Shown here one piece after another: positions 44,184-54,077 of a stretch of DNA of 64,000 bases. The stretch lies in contig NZ_ACCB01000014.1 of NCBI RefSeq assembly GCF_000173735.1, positions 1 to 64,000 of the forward strand, written 5' to 3'. A model generated the notes under the pieces. That model was not told the DNA's origin. It did no database searches and saw nothing but the letters and a program-made list of their open reading frames with translations. The position numbers were made by a program, and so were the translations under genes. This DNA is from Yersinia aldovae ATCC 35236 (GTDB lineage Bacteria > Pseudomonadota > Gammaproteobacteria > Enterobacterales > Enterobacteriaceae). Position 1 is the stretch's first letter. Every line of letters starts with the position of its first letter.

Positions 44184-45851
44184 ATGCGTTATACAGGTGC
44201 CCAATTGATCGTTCGTTTGCTGGAACAGCAAGGCATTACCACTGTTGCGGGCATACCCGGTGGAGCCGCGTTACCGCTGTATGATGCACTGGGGCAAAGT
44301 CGTATTATTCGCCATGTGTTAGCGCGACATGAACAAGGTGCGGGCTTTATGGCGCAAGGCATGGCGCGCGCCTCAGGGGAAACGGCCGTTTGTCTGGCAT
44401 CCAGCGGTCCCGGAGCCACCAATCTGGTGACCGCCATTGCTGATGCCAAGCTAGATTCAATCCCGCTGGTTTGTATCACCGGCCAGGTTTCCTCCGCCAT
44501 GATAGGTACAGACGCTTTTCAAGAGGTCGATACTTATGGCATGTCGATCCCCATCACCAAACATAATTATCTGGTACGTGATATCAGTGAGTTACCACAC
44601 GTCATTCCGGCCGCGTTTCGCATTGCTCAATCAGGTCGCCCCGGCCCGGTATGGATTGATATTCCTAAAGATGTGCAATTGGCACAAATCGACTTAGATA
44701 CCTTGCCCGCACCCGGTGTTGCGGATGAACCTTGCCCGGTTGATCTAAGCGCTATCGCTCAGGCCGCTGACATGATTAATCGTGCTGCCCGACCGGTACT
44801 GTACCTGGGCGGGGGCATCGTCAGTTCAGAGGCGCATCAGCAGGCGATTCAATTGGCAGAGCAAGCAGGTTTGCCAACCACCATGACCTTAATGGCATTA
44901 GGCACCATGCCGGTTGACCATCCGTTGTCGCTGGGTATGTTAGGGATGCATGCCGCGCGCTCAACCAATCTGATTATGCAGCAAGCCGATTTATTGATTG
45001 TTCTCGGCGCACGATTTGATGATCGAGCCATCGGTAAAGCCGAGCAATTCTGCCCTGATGCCAGCATTATTCATATCGATATCGACCCCTCCGAGCTGGG
45101 TAAAATCCGCCGCCCCCATTTGGCAATGAATGCAGATATTAAACAGGTATTAACGCATTTATTACCGCTGATCGAGGCGCAAGCCCGCAGTGAGTGGCGA
45201 ACTACCGTGAGTGATATGCAGCGTGAATTTCCATTCAATCAGCCCAATAGTGGCAACCCTTTGTGTCACTACGGTTTAATTCGGGCCACCGCCGAGGCGC
45301 TGGATGATGACTGCATCATTACTACCGATGTGGGTCAGCATCAGATGTGGGTGGCACAGGCTTATCCGTTGCGTCGACCGCGGCAATGGCTGACGTCCGG
45401 CGGGCTGGGAACGATGGGATTCGGCTTGCCTGCGGCGATGGGTGCCGCGTTAGCCAAACCACAGGCCAAAGTGGTCTGCTTTTCCGGCGATGGTAGCTTG
45501 ATGATGAATATTCAGGAGATGGCAACCGCGGCGCAGGAACAACTGAACGTCAAGATTATTTTGATGAATAACCAATCACTGGGCCTGGTTCATCAGCAAC
45601 AGGAGCTTTTCTTTGGTAAACGAATTTTTGCCGCCGACTACCCTTATCGCACCAATTTCATTCATATCGCTGAAGGGTTTGGTTTTTCCACTTGCGACCT
45701 GAATACCGCCACCGATCCTTATGCCGCATTACACCAAGCCCTGAACCGCCCAGGGCCGGTACTGATTCATGCGCTGATTGATGTGGATGAAAAAGTGTAT
45801 CCTATGGTGCCTCCGGGCGCGGCAAATATCGATATGATTGGAGGCGAATAA
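44184..45851 (+). CDS. ilvB: Acetolactate synthase I, catalytic subunit
   Basis: Thiamine-diphosphate enzyme condensing pyruvate to acetolactate or acetohydroxybutyrate, first step of branched-chain amino acid synthesis. 555 residues from ATG at 44184, with AAGGA 6 bases upstream. [15 protein letters not shown] and [20 protein letters not shown] (catalytic Glu) begin the Pyr domain; the PP domain has [21 protein letters not shown], the ThDP motif. Controlled by the ivbL attenuator. It is followed by ilvN one base after its stop. Confidence 0.96.
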   Translation: MRYTGAQLIVRLLEQQGITTVAGIPGGAALPLYDALGQSRIIRHVLARHEQGAGFMAQGMARASGETAVCLASSGPGATNLVTAIADAKLDSIPLVCITGQVSSAMIGTDAFQEVDTYGMSIPITKHNYLVRDISELPHVIPAAFRIAQSGRPGPVWIDIPKDVQLAQIDLDTLPAPGVADEPCPVDLSAIAQAADMINRAARPVLYLGGGIVSSEAHQQAIQLAEQAGLPTTMTLMALGTMPVDHPLSLGMLGMHAARSTNLIMQQADLLIVLGARFDDRAIGKAEQFCPDASIIHIDIDPSELGKIRRPHLAMNADIKQVLTHLLPLIEAQARSEWRTTVSDMQREFPFNQPNSGNPLCHYGLIRATAEALDDDCIITTDVGQHQMWVAQAYPLRRPRQWLTSGGLGTMGFGLPAAMGAALAKPQAKVVCFSGDGSLMMNIQEMATAAQEQLNVKIILMNNQSLGLVHQQQELFFGKRIFAADYPYRTNFIHIAEGFGFSTCDLNTATDPYAALHQALNRPGPVLIHALIDVDEKVYPMVPPGAANIDMIGGE

Positions 45852-45852
45852 T

Positions 45853-46170
45853 ATGAATAATCAACAGGTTGCTACCCATAAAAACGCAGAGCAGGTCACG
45901 CTGGTTCTCACCGTGCGTAACCACCCTGGCGTTATGTCCCACATTTGTGGTTTATTTGCTCGCCGGGCATTTAACGTCGAAGGGATTTTATGCATGCCTT
46001 TGGCCAGTGGCGAGGAAAGCCGTATTTGGTTACAAGTCGTCGATGATCAGCGTCTGTTGCAAATGATCAGCCAGTTAGAGAAGTTGGAAGATGTACTGGC
46101 GGTGCGCCGATTCGGGCCAGAAATGGTGATTTTCAATCAAGTAGAAGACCTGGTTGCGAATCATAAGTGA
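45853..46170 (+). CDS. ilvN: Acetolactate synthase I, regulatory subunit
   Basis: 105 residues from ATG at 45853 with GGAGG upstream inside the end of ilvB. One ACT domain (about 18-95; [33 protein letters not shown]) binds valine for feedback inhibition and raises catalytic-subunit activity. It is slightly longer at both ends than the 96-residue E. coli protein. Operon partner of ilvB. Confidence 0.95.
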   Translation: MNNQQVATHKNAEQVTLVLTVRNHPGVMSHICGLFARRAFNVEGILCMPLASGEESRIWLQVVDDQRLLQMISQLEKLEDVLAVRRFGPEMVIFNQVEDLVANHK

Positions 46171-46213
46171 CATTGTCACTAATACTGAACTGATTTTAGA
46201 AAGCCTGTCGCCC

Positions 46214-46239
46214 GCACTACTGTTAATACGCAGTAGTGC
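46214..46239 (+). terminator. Hairpin downstream of ilvN
   Basis: GCACTACTG and CAGTAGTGC form a 9-bp stem 43 bp after the ilvN stop, with no T-tract. The rest of the 325-bp gap to 46496 contains no further gene I can support. Confidence 0.5.
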
Positions 46240-46495
46240 TATGAGCGCGGTTATCTGTTAGACCGCGCAATATCCCCTTTAAATACCAAGCGCGCTAACA
46301 CACACCAGATTACACAATGTTAATGTTGATTACATTTTAATCATAAAACGCGTCAGGTATCGCACCCGTTGCTAAATTTTGGTATGGGTATCAACTTAAG
46401 CTGGTTACCTCTCTCCCCCGGCATTTATCCGCTTGGGTGAGAGGGTTCTGTTAAGAGACAGAAAATGTATTTATCACAATAAGCAGGTATATAAT

Positions 46496-46789
46496 ATGAA
46501 TACTCAAATAAAATCTATTTTTGCTATTGCTATCATTGCGTTAGCCAGCACCAGCATCGCTCGCGCAGCCGATCCAAAAATTCCGTGGGCTGATAACAGT
46601 GGTAGCACTGAAAGCACGCATATTGCCGCAGTAGGGCAAGACTTGAATGCGCAACATCAAGCGGTTACCAAAACGCAAGAAGGTGTTTGGGCCGCTAATA
46701 GCGGCAGTATCAGCCAGGATGAACAGGCATTACAAAGCCAGAAACCCGCCGTCGTTGGCACCCCCTCTTTAATGCCACATCAAGGGTAA
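46496..46789 (+). CDS. Small exported protein of unknown function
   Basis: 97 residues from ATG at 46496 (the frame is open from 46433). A signal peptide (MNTQIKSIFAIAIIALASTS, cleavage near ARA-AD) precedes a Gln/Ser/Ala-rich mature part with two related segments, IPWADNSGS and VWAANSGSI, about 45 residues apart. No cysteines and no domain that I recognise. Expected in the periplasm. A strong hairpin follows. Confidence 0.7.
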   Translation: MNTQIKSIFAIAIIALASTSIARAADPKIPWADNSGSTESTHIAAVGQDLNAQHQAVTKTQEGVWAANSGSISQDEQALQSQKPAVVGTPSLMPHQG

Positions 46790-46810
46790 GCATGGAATAC
46801 TTATTATCTG

Positions 46811-46851
46811 AGCAGGGTCATTATTGACAATATAGCGGCAATGACCCTGCT
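46811..46851 (+). terminator. Terminator between convergent genes
   Basis: AGCAGGGTCATT pairs with AATGACCCTGCT, a 12-bp perfect stem ending in TTTAA on the plus strand, 22 bp after the small exported protein. It may also serve yjjG. Confidence 0.75.
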
Positions 46852-46871
46852 TTAACGGGAAGGTAATGAAA

Positions 46872-47546
46872 TTATGCCAATAATAATGTTTTTAATTCAG
46901 CCAGTGAACTGACCTGATAACGCGGCGCAATATTTTTATCTGCGGCGGCACCGTGCGTATTAAGCCAGCAGGTATCGATTCCGGCATTAATCCCGCCTTG
47001 AATATCTGAGTGAAGATTATCGCCAACCATAAGAATACGTTCTTTAGGTGGATGATTCATTAAGCTGAAAGCGTGCTCGAATATCGCCACATCAGGTTTA
47101 GCTATGCCCACTTGCTCAGAGATAATCAAAGGTGAAAAGATATTTTGTAAGCCTGTGCGCTCTAACCGGAGGGTTTGAAGTTCGGTAAAACCGTTGGTAA
47201 TAATGCCCATACTCACTTTTCCCCTCAGTGCATCAACTAACTCACGCGCACCGGGTAATAAGGAACAAATATCGGCCATTGCCAACAAAAACTCGCTGTT
47301 CAGGCGTGTTGCTGCCACGCCCAATTTTTCAGCCCACATCTCAAAACGGGTATTTTGCAACTCGGAGGCCGATATCTTGCCGTTTTGATAATCAACCCAT
47401 AATGGCTGGTTAACCAATTGATAATAATCGAAATCCTGTACGGAAAACTCTACATTAAAGCGCGAAAACATCAGTTTCAACCCTTGATAAGCATCAAAGT
47501 GAAAAAGTGTTTCATCCGCGTCGAACAGTATCCATTGGTATTTCAT
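46872..47546 (-). CDS. yjjG: Pyrimidine 5'-nucleotidase YjjG (HAD superfamily)
   Basis: 224 residues. HAD motif I is ILFDADETLFHFD (Asp9 nucleophile, Asp11); motif II lies in GIITNGFTELQ; motif III/IV in GIAKPDVAIFEHA and ILMVGDNLHSDIQGG. In E. coli YjjG dephosphorylates UMP, dUMP and dTMP and clears non-canonical pyrimidine nucleotides. The start at 47546 matches MKYQWILFDADE. In E. coli the gene is next to rimI; that context is absent here. Confidence 0.92.
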   Translation of the reverse strand: MKYQWILFDADETLFHFDAYQGLKLMFSRFNVEFSVQDFDYYQLVNQPLWVDYQNGKISASELQNTRFEMWAEKLGVAATRLNSEFLLAMADICSLLPGARELVDALRGKVSMGIITNGFTELQTLRLERTGLQNIFSPLIISEQVGIAKPDVAIFEHAFSLMNHPPKERILMVGDNLHSDIQGGINAGIDTCWLNTHGAAADKNIAPRYQVSSLAELKTLLLA

Positions 47547-47637
47547 GACGATTATCTCTCTGACATCATTAAGCGCGCTATGGTAGCGATTATTGTGAGC
47601 CAGCTCAAGTGAGGTTATTGTGGTTTGCTTTCCCGCC

Positions 47638-50004
47638 TTAAATCATCAATGCTGCTGATATTTCACGATTAATCATAACAATAGCATCGCCAGTGATCAG
47701 TGGACTATCAAATGCGGCCAACACTTTTCGGTTAATTTCAATCAGCACGTCATCAAGTTTAATTTCCATATCTGCCGCAATATCCGCTAATTTTTCACGT
47801 TGCCAGGCGTCACGAGAGATCAATAGTTTCAAGAAGGTTATGCTGTCTGCTTTCATCTCTGCGCAAATTGCAGCCATTGATTGCGCACTTATTTCTGCTT
47901 CTTGCGGTGCGGCCACAGTTTCAGTGGCAAAAAGCGTTTCAAGCCGTTCAACTAACGCCTGACTTTCGTTTTTGAGTAGGTTTACGCGATCAGTGTCATT
48001 AATTACTTCAGAGGTGGGTGCGGGCAGGCTCAATGTCATTGGCGTCGCACGACTATCAAGATCGCTATAGACCAGTTTGCTATCCAGGGCAAAACGCTTA
48101 TAAACCCGTTCAAGGAACTGCACTTCTTGCGGTGTAATCGTCCCTTCGGCCTGAATCAGATGAGCCAGAAAACGGGCAATCGCCCGGCGGTTTTCCACCG
48201 ACAGCGGTTCCAAATTATTCTTCAACGCCAGCAAGGTATTGCTCTTTCTGATCCCTGGCTGTAAATAAGCTTTCAAGCGCATTCGCTGACCGGGGCTAAG
48301 ATAACTCCAGGCATCAATATGTCTGGTCAATATTATTGATTCCGGCTCTGCGATACGCCCATCAATCATCACTGCGGCACAGGCCAGCTCCACGGCCAAC
48401 ATGGTGACACGGTAAGCGGCAAAACTTGCCGATTCGGCCAACATTGATTCAATAGGGAATAGCGCCACCGTATCTTGCAAGGTTGGCGTGCGATTATCCG
48501 CGCGCACATCCGGCTCAATACCAACTTGCAACGAGGCTAACGCATAACTTAATGCCATCACCTGGCTACGAGATAGCCGTTCTGGCGGTTTGGTCGCACA
48601 AGCGATACTGAGCCGGGTAAAAATCTCATCCAGAGTGGTGAGTAACAAACCATAGCCCACTCTGGCCTTAATACTCTCCAGTTCTGTTTTTAGTGCCTCA
48701 GACCACAATGGCATGGGCAGTAATAATTGCCCTTCTAATGTGCTCTTTTTCTGCGGATTGACGCTGGCAAAGCGGTTATAGATATCAAGATCTTTTTGGC
48801 ATGTTTCAAAGATTGAACGCAGTTTATCGCGATGCGATTTGCACACTGCAACATTCGGCAGATCGCCTATCTGGTGGAAAAATTCTTGCCCCATTAACCC
48901 TGCGGAGGCCGGTCGATAGAAAACCTGCAACTTCGTTTTATTGACCGACAATAAAAACCCATCTCCGTACTGCGCCTGATAACGTTGTTGGAAAAGTTGA
49001 GAAAAAACGTCAGCGCAATGCGCCATAGACGTAGCTTGATTGATTGCCGGGTCTGCTTCACCCCAAGCCAATGCCCACGACGCAGGGAGCGGCTTCTGGT
49101 CAACGGCCAATTGCCCTAAACCGACCAGTAATGCCAATGGCAACTCGGTGGACGCATCGCGACTGAGTGGCGGCGGAGAAAGATAGAGCTTCTGCTCTAT
49201 ATTCACTCTGGCAATATAAACTAATAAATTCTGAGCATAATGGTTAAATGCATTATGTTTCCCATATATATTTAATAGACGATTAATTTCAATTTCAATA
49301 ATGGGAAGTTCTTTTTTTGCCGTTGTGTCTATACCTGCATCAATCAATACCCGGTGTTCCAGGCCATAGAAGAATAAAAAGACATAACCTATATGCGCTG
49401 TAGGAGATTTACGCCCTTCCGATAGCCACTGCAAATAAGCTCTTCTTGCCTCTGGGCTGCACGTTGAATAATCAGGTGTGTTATCGGTCAACGGTAGGGA
49501 GATATCTATTTCTTCGCTGGCTACATCCATTGAAGGGTTAATAAAGGCAGGCTCCGCACCGGTGCGGTTACTTTTGTATTTATTACCGATATAAATCATG
49601 CCATCTGGCAAACTTAACCCGGCAACCACAGCCAATTCACCGGGCCGCAGCCACGATGCGCGAGCCAACGATCCTCTTGAGGTTTCGGCTTGTTTTGCTT
49701 TTAGTTTATCAGCCGCCTGCTCGCGTTGGGATGAGATATCTTCTGGCGTTTCTACCGCTTGCGTGGGGGACACAGTTAACGGGTAGCCCCCCAAGTCCGG
49801 GATTGTAGAGACTTTGTGCATATCCGGCGTGATAGGCGGCCCGGCATGAGGTGTAGCCTCTTTAAGATTTTGCCAGACAAAAAACAGACATAAGATAGCC
49901 GCACTTAACGCAATCCACGTCTCTCTTGGGATACCGGTGAACAGCCCTAAAACGACTACCAATAAGATAACCCAGCCGGTACCCGTCGATTTTTTCTTCG
50001 CCAC
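47638..50004 (-). CDS. Membrane-anchored TerB_N/TerB_C domain protein
   Basis: 788 residues. Two closely spaced hydrophobic segments (about 9-25 and 29-45) anchor the N-terminus in the inner membrane. A linker leads to a TerB_N domain (about 110-310; GELAVVAGLSLPDGMIYIG, RRAYLQWLSEGR). A middle helical region is followed by a TerB-like acidic domain (about 530-640; ELACAAVMIDGRIAEPES and AEGTITPQEVQFLERVYKRF), then a TerB_C domain (about 690-788). These domains occur in phage-defence and stress-response contexts and beside ter genes, but this gene stands alone, so no function is assigned. Confidence 0.82.
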   Translation of the reverse strand: MAKKKSTGTGWVILLVVVLGLFTGIPRETWIALSAAILCLFFVWQNLKEATPHAGPPITPDMHKVSTIPDLGGYPLTVSPTQAVETPEDISSQREQAADKLKAKQAETSRGSLARASWLRPGELAVVAGLSLPDGMIYIGNKYKSNRTGAEPAFINPSMDVASEEIDISLPLTDNTPDYSTCSPEARRAYLQWLSEGRKSPTAHIGYVFLFFYGLEHRVLIDAGIDTTAKKELPIIEIEINRLLNIYGKHNAFNHYAQNLLVYIARVNIEQKLYLSPPPLSRDASTELPLALLVGLGQLAVDQKPLPASWALAWGEADPAINQATSMAHCADVFSQLFQQRYQAQYGDGFLLSVNKTKLQVFYRPASAGLMGQEFFHQIGDLPNVAVCKSHRDKLRSIFETCQKDLDIYNRFASVNPQKKSTLEGQLLLPMPLWSEALKTELESIKARVGYGLLLTTLDEIFTRLSIACATKPPERLSRSQVMALSYALASLQVGIEPDVRADNRTPTLQDTVALFPIESMLAESASFAAYRVTMLAVELACAAVMIDGRIAEPESIILTRHIDAWSYLSPGQRMRLKAYLQPGIRKSNTLLALKNNLEPLSVENRRAIARFLAHLIQAEGTITPQEVQFLERVYKRFALDSKLVYSDLDSRATPMTLSLPAPTSEVINDTDRVNLLKNESQALVERLETLFATETVAAPQEAEISAQSMAAICAEMKADSITFLKLLISRDAWQREKLADIAADMEIKLDDVLIEINRKVLAAFDSPLITGDAIVMINREISAALMI

Positions 50005-50517
50005 GATGGTTTATATGCTCCTATCTTAAAATAGTCATTTTTATGCTGCCGTTAAGGGCAATATTTAATAAATAATTCTTTTGTGCCGATATTTCTGGGT
50101 AATACACAACGGCCCCCCCTATTAATTGCACTTAAGTACAAAATAGAGGTTAAATAATAAGTCAGAATTATATTTTATATCACTTCCCCACCGCGTTGGA
50201 GGGAAAAACATGGAATAAAACAATTATGCCAGTTGACGCTGAATTCAGCTAGTAAAGACTCGCACAGTAGACAAACTCCCTGCCCGTCAAAACATCAACG
50301 TAAAAAATCCCGGCTAAAGTGCTCCGGGATTAATGAAGAATCGCCATAACCAGACGGCTGACAAATATCGACGATACGCTCTTAAACGGTGTCGATAGCT
50401 CGAAGAGTAAAACGTCCGCACCATCAGCGATGATTTTGCGGCGTCTTTATGATCGGCCTATTCGCTCTGTACCGCACAGGTTGTCAATAACCTCAACACA
50501 CTATTAATGTGCGGTAC
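50005..50517. other. 513-bp gap without a recognised gene; contains two hairpins
   Basis: Next to the phoA stop, GTACCGCACA (50469-50478) pairs with TGTGCGGTAC (50508-50517). Farther on, a separate terminator occurs at 50302-50331. Between the two (about 50332-50468) no coding frame stands out. The region 50005-50300 upstream of the TerB-domain gene would contain its promoter. Confidence 0.5.
50302..50331 (-). terminator. Strong intrinsic terminator about 190 bp downstream of phoA
   Basis: On the minus strand AATCCCGG and CCGGGATT form the stem, followed by six T's. It is farther from phoA than expected; it may end the phoA transcript or belong to a small RNA in between. Confidence 0.75.
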
Positions 50518-51948
50518 TTATTTCAGTGCCATCGCATCGCGCATGGTGAAGAACAGATCCGTTTGGTCAGTCAGACCAACCACATTTGCTGCATGGGGAC
50601 CATAAGCGGCTATGCGCAATTGAGTTCCGGTATGCCCCTGAGAGTCATCCTCAGAGTTTCCGTAACTGATTGCCATCACTGCCCCATCTTTGGTGGTTAA
50701 AGCCTGTGTTAGGCCAGGCGCTTTGGCATCCGCTTCAATAATTTGGCTAGAGTGAGCATGGTCGGCAGTCACAATCACCAGTGTATTGCCGTCAGCCCGT
50801 GCGAATGCCAAGGCTTTTTGTACCGCTTCATCCAGATCGACAGTTTCGCCAAACTGCCCACACGGGTTAGCCGCATGGTCTTGCTTATCAATTGATGCCC
50901 CTTCAACTTGTAAGAAAAAGCCTTTTTCATTGTTTTTCAACAGATCAATCGCTTTTTCTGTCATGACAGCCAAGGTTGGTATGTCTTTGGTGCGTTCGGC
51001 GTTGTTCTCACAAACCACGGGCGGTTTATCCAAATTACCGTGATAAGAAGCCTTCGGCCCCTGCCAGCGTACCGGCATATTACCTGGACTGAATAACCCT
51101 AATAGGGGCTTTTGCTGATCTGCCTGTTTTATCGCCTTCAGCTCATCAAGGTTTTCGACGATGACATAACCGCGAGCCAGCGCCTGATCACGCAAGGATT
51201 TATCTTGCCATTCACCGGCTTTAGCCAGCTGATTGAAGGATTTTGCCCCACCGCCCAACGTGACATCCGCACGCCCGGCAATCATTTGTTCCGTAATGGA
51301 ACCGCGACCGCCATTTTCCAGCGCATTGGTCGCGCATTTTTCGCTGGTTTCTTCTGGGCCATAGCATTTGCGCCCAGTGACATGGGCAAACTGGGCCGCA
51401 GGTGTTGCGTCTTGCAACTCAGCCGTCGACACGTTGCCGGTCGCTTTACCCGCTTTTTGGGCTAATTCCAGAATAGTAACGTGGTCTTTACCAAACACAT
51501 CAACCCCTAACGCGCCATTGTAGGTTTTCACACCGGATGACCATGCGGTGGCAGAGGCCGCAGAATCTGTCACGTAATCCGGTTTCTGCGTTTTCTTATC
51601 TAACGAATAGTGGGTGTATTGCCCTGTCAGCGGCAACGCATCGATTCCTTTAAAGAAACCACCGGCACCCATTGCATAGTTACGAGCCGAGGTTATCTCT
51701 GAATCACCCATGCCATCACCAATCAGCAAAATGATATTTTTTACCGTTTTGTTAGACAACGAATCACGAAGTGCCTGAGTCTGGTCCCCGGTCAAACGGC
51801 GTGCGCCGCCAAACTGGGTAACATCGCCTTGAGCGGCACGGTCATATAACCCTGTGGCGGCAGCAATGGCATTGGGAGTAAACAGAGCGCTGGACAATAA
51901 CAGAGTAGATAGCGCTATGCCTGACAGAGTGGATACGCGGTTCTGCAT
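50518..51948 (-). CDS. phoA: Alkaline phosphatase
   Basis: Periplasmic phosphomonoesterase scavenging phosphate. 476 residues with a signal peptide (cleavage near AIAA). Metal and active-site motifs are present: [15 protein letters not shown], the nucleophile region [36 protein letters not shown] and [13 protein letters not shown]. Four or more Cys allow the usual disulfides (RKCYG, EKCATN, VCENN, NPCGQ). A Pho box at 52022-52039 indicates PhoB control. Confidence 0.95.
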   Translation of the reverse strand: MQNRVSTLSGIALSTLLLSSALFTPNAIAAATGLYDRAAQGDVTQFGGARRLTGDQTQALRDSLSNKTVKNIILLIGDGMGDSEITSARNYAMGAGGFFKGIDALPLTGQYTHYSLDKKTQKPDYVTDSAASATAWSSGVKTYNGALGVDVFGKDHVTILELAQKAGKATGNVSTAELQDATPAAQFAHVTGRKCYGPEETSEKCATNALENGGRGSITEQMIAGRADVTLGGGAKSFNQLAKAGEWQDKSLRDQALARGYVIVENLDELKAIKQADQQKPLLGLFSPGNMPVRWQGPKASYHGNLDKPPVVCENNAERTKDIPTLAVMTEKAIDLLKNNEKGFFLQVEGASIDKQDHAANPCGQFGETVDLDEAVQKALAFARADGNTLVIVTADHAHSSQIIEADAKAPGLTQALTTKDGAVMAISYGNSEDDSQGHTGTQLRIAAYGPHAANVVGLTDQTDLFFTMRDAMALK

Positions 51949-52021
51949 CGATATAATTCCTTGTTGTAAAACAGTAATACAATTTGTATTAATGGGTTAC
52001 AACGGATACTAGAACATACCA

Positions 52022-52039
52022 ATGACGTTTTTATGACAG
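52022..52039 (-). promoter_or_regulatory. Pho box upstream of phoA
   Basis: Minus strand CTGTCATAAAAACGTCAT: two 7-mers, CTGTCAT and ACGTCAT, separated by AAAA. The first is perfect and the second matches 5 of 7. It lies 74 bp from the phoA start, the expected place for PhoB activation. Confidence 0.85.
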
Positions 52040-52102
52040 TTAGCCTTAATTATTGCGCAATCCATTACCTCATCAACTCATCACTGAATCACTCAAAACG
52101 TA

Positions 52103-52128
52103 GCAGCCGAACTCGCTGGAACGGCTGC
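52103..52128 (-). terminator. Hairpin downstream of sbmC
   Basis: GCAGCCG and CGGCTGC form a 7-bp GC-rich stem about 38 bp past the sbmC stop; the T-tract on the minus strand (TACGTTTTG) is interrupted. Confidence 0.55.
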
Positions 52129-52165
52129 CCTCAATTAATTTATACCAAACTAATTGACACCCAAC

Positions 52166-52639
52166 TTATTCTGCTTTTTCTACAGACTGATAAATATCGA
52201 TATCAAAATAGCCATCAGTGATACCGTCATTGAGGTAAACCTCATAGCAAGCCCCTTTTGCAGGGCGATAACCGCTCTGTGGCAGATGCAGGTTGTACAA
52301 TTCGCTCCACGCTTTGGCGTAATCATCATCGGTGACTCGGGCATGATAAACCGCATACATGCCAGCAGGAATAACTTGCTGTTGCAGTTGATCACTCAGT
52401 TCAGGCGGCAAAACATAATCGGCGGCAACAGAAAGTGAAACATCAGCACGCAACGCTGCCGGCGGATTGACCTCAGGGTTATCCCAATAGAGAGCCAGCC
52501 AATCTTTGGCGGGGATTTGGTGTTGGGTATAGAGTGTTGAGAGCTGTTTAAAACCTTGAGGGATAGTTTCGTGATAAGGGCCAACGACACGAATCCCTAC
52601 TATTTTCAGTGGTTGTTTTTCTACTATTTTGAATGTCAT
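52166..52639 (-). CDS. sbmC: DNA gyrase inhibitor SbmC (GyrI)
   Basis: 157 residues from ATG at 52639 (MTFKIVEKQPLKIVGIRVVG), with GAGGT 7-8 bases upstream; the open frame reaches 52669. GyrI-like/SOUL-fold domain similar to AraC effector domains (GPYHETIPQGFKQLSTLY, VIPAGMYAVYHARV, YEVYLND). In E. coli it is a LexA-regulated protein that binds gyrase and protects against microcin B17 and other gyrase poisons. I saw no clear LexA box. Single gene. Confidence 0.9.
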   Translation of the reverse strand: MTFKIVEKQPLKIVGIRVVGPYHETIPQGFKQLSTLYTQHQIPAKDWLALYWDNPEVNPPAALRADVSLSVAADYVLPPELSDQLQQQVIPAGMYAVYHARVTDDDYAKAWSELYNLHLPQSGYRPAKGACYEVYLNDGITDGYFDIDIYQSVEKAE

Positions 52640-52745
52640 ATCGCTACCTCGACTTAATGGTTTCAACAAAATAAAATGACCAAAAATGCGACTTCGTGGT
52701 GATACTGTTTATTTATACAGTATAGCGGTATTTTATGACATTCGG

Positions 52746-53264
52746 TTAATTATTGAGCGGGTTATGTGAGGCGTTTCGCAAAAAATCGTCTGCCTGTTGG
52801 AGCTGATGATGACTGAACACCCTGATGCCATGTCGTCGCAGTAATGCCGTCGTCACGCCCTGACCTGCCCGTTGCGACCCACTGAAATTACCGTCATAGA
52901 TACGGCTACTGCCACACGATGGGCTGCCTTCGGTCAAAATCGCCACGGCACAATGGTGCTTTTGTGCTAATTCCAATGTCTGATAAGCGCCTTGCAGGAA
53001 CTCGCGACTCACGTCGTTCCCCCACTGCTCAATCACGCGAGCCTGCCCTTGTAACACGGCCTCACCATGACCTTGTTGAATTTCCGCCGCCGGGCGTGGA
53101 ACCGGCATCCCTGCGGACAACTCAGGACAAACAAGCACCAACCGCCCCTCAGTTTGCCAGCGCTGGATAATTTCGTCACTGACTGACAAAGCGGTGGCGT
53201 TATAACGCACGGGTTTGCCCATCAAGCAGGCACTGATCAGAATGCGCGCCGGTTTCGATTCCAT
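52746..53264 (-). CDS. DUF523 family protein
   Basis: 172 residues covering one DUF523 domain. The typical start ILISACLMGKPVRYNATA, the CPELSAGMPVPRPAAEI block and AILTEGSPSCGSSRIYDG are present, with conserved Cys residues that may bind metal or act as thiols. In E. coli this domain is fused to DUF1722 in YbgA; here it is stand-alone. Function unknown, cytoplasmic. Confidence 0.87.
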   Translation of the reverse strand: MESKPARILISACLMGKPVRYNATALSVSDEIIQRWQTEGRLVLVCPELSAGMPVPRPAAEIQQGHGEAVLQGQARVIEQWGNDVSREFLQGAYQTLELAQKHHCAVAILTEGSPSCGSSRIYDGNFSGSQRAGQGVTTALLRRHGIRVFSHHQLQQADDFLRNASHNPLNN

Positions 53265-53486
53265 GTGATGATCACCTTAATGTTGTGCGCTGAATAAAAT
53301 GACTTTTACAATCGATAATATCCAATTAATTGCTGCTGGTCATGAGTCTGACAACGTCATTGGAGCAAAGCGCATCATTTACTGCGACAAACTTTTGCAG
53401 AACTCTCTAAATTGTCATCTGCTGATGCCCTATTTCATGTGATAATTGCGCATAAGCTGCCCTGAGCCACACCACATCGGAGACTT

Positions 53487-54005
53487 ATGGAAACGTTTTT
53501 GATTGATAAAATGGCGACGCCACTCGGTGAGTTGCTGCTGATTGCTGATGAAGAAAACCGGCTCCGTGCCATTGATTGGACCGACCATTATGAACGCCTG
53601 ATGAAGTTACTACACAACCACTATGGTGCGAACGCGTTTACCTTAGCTGAAAGCCGCAATCCAGGGGGGCTAAGTGACAGCATCCAGCGCTATTTCGCAG
53701 GTGAATTGCACATTATCGATGACTTGCCGGTGAGAACAGCCGGAACGGATTTTCAACGTCAGGTGTGGCAAGAACTGCGCAAAATTCCTTGTGGCGAAAC
53801 CATCAGTTACGGTGAGCTGGCAAAAAGAATAAATCGCCCTACCGCTTCCCGCGCCGTCGGCATGGCTAATGGATTGAATCCTATCTCTATTGTTGTCCCT
53901 TGCCATCGGGTGATCGGCTCGCACGGCAATTTGACCGGATACGCCGGTGGTGTAGAACGAAAACGGGGGTTATTAATGCATGAGGGTTATATTTTAGCGT
54001 GCTAA
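53487..54005 (+). CDS. ogt: Methylated-DNA--protein-cysteine methyltransferase Ogt
   Basis: Suicidal repair of O6-methylguanine and O4-methylthymine. 172 residues; the acceptor cysteine is Cys139 in VVPCHRVIGSHG. The DNA-binding helix (SRAVGMANGLNP, with the arginine finger) is present. The N-terminal domain is shorter than in Ada. It precedes fnr by 72 bp in the same direction, as in E. coli. Confidence 0.95.
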   Translation: METFLIDKMATPLGELLLIADEENRLRAIDWTDHYERLMKLLHNHYGANAFTLAESRNPGGLSDSIQRYFAGELHIIDDLPVRTAGTDFQRQVWQELRKIPCGETISYGELAKRINRPTASRAVGMANGLNPISIVVPCHRVIGSHGNLTGYAGGVERKRGLLMHEGYILAC

Positions 54006-54045
54006 CTATCGTTGCTCTTATCAGACGTCAGAAAAGATGTTAAAA

Positions 54046-54059
54046 TTGACGCATATCAA
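54046..54059 (+). promoter_or_regulatory. FNR box upstream of fnr
   Basis: TTGACGCATATCAA is close to TTGAT-N4-ATCAA. It lies 18 bp before the fnr start, matching the autoregulatory site in E. coli. Confidence 0.85.
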
Positions 54060-54077
54060 TATTAATGGGAATACCCT

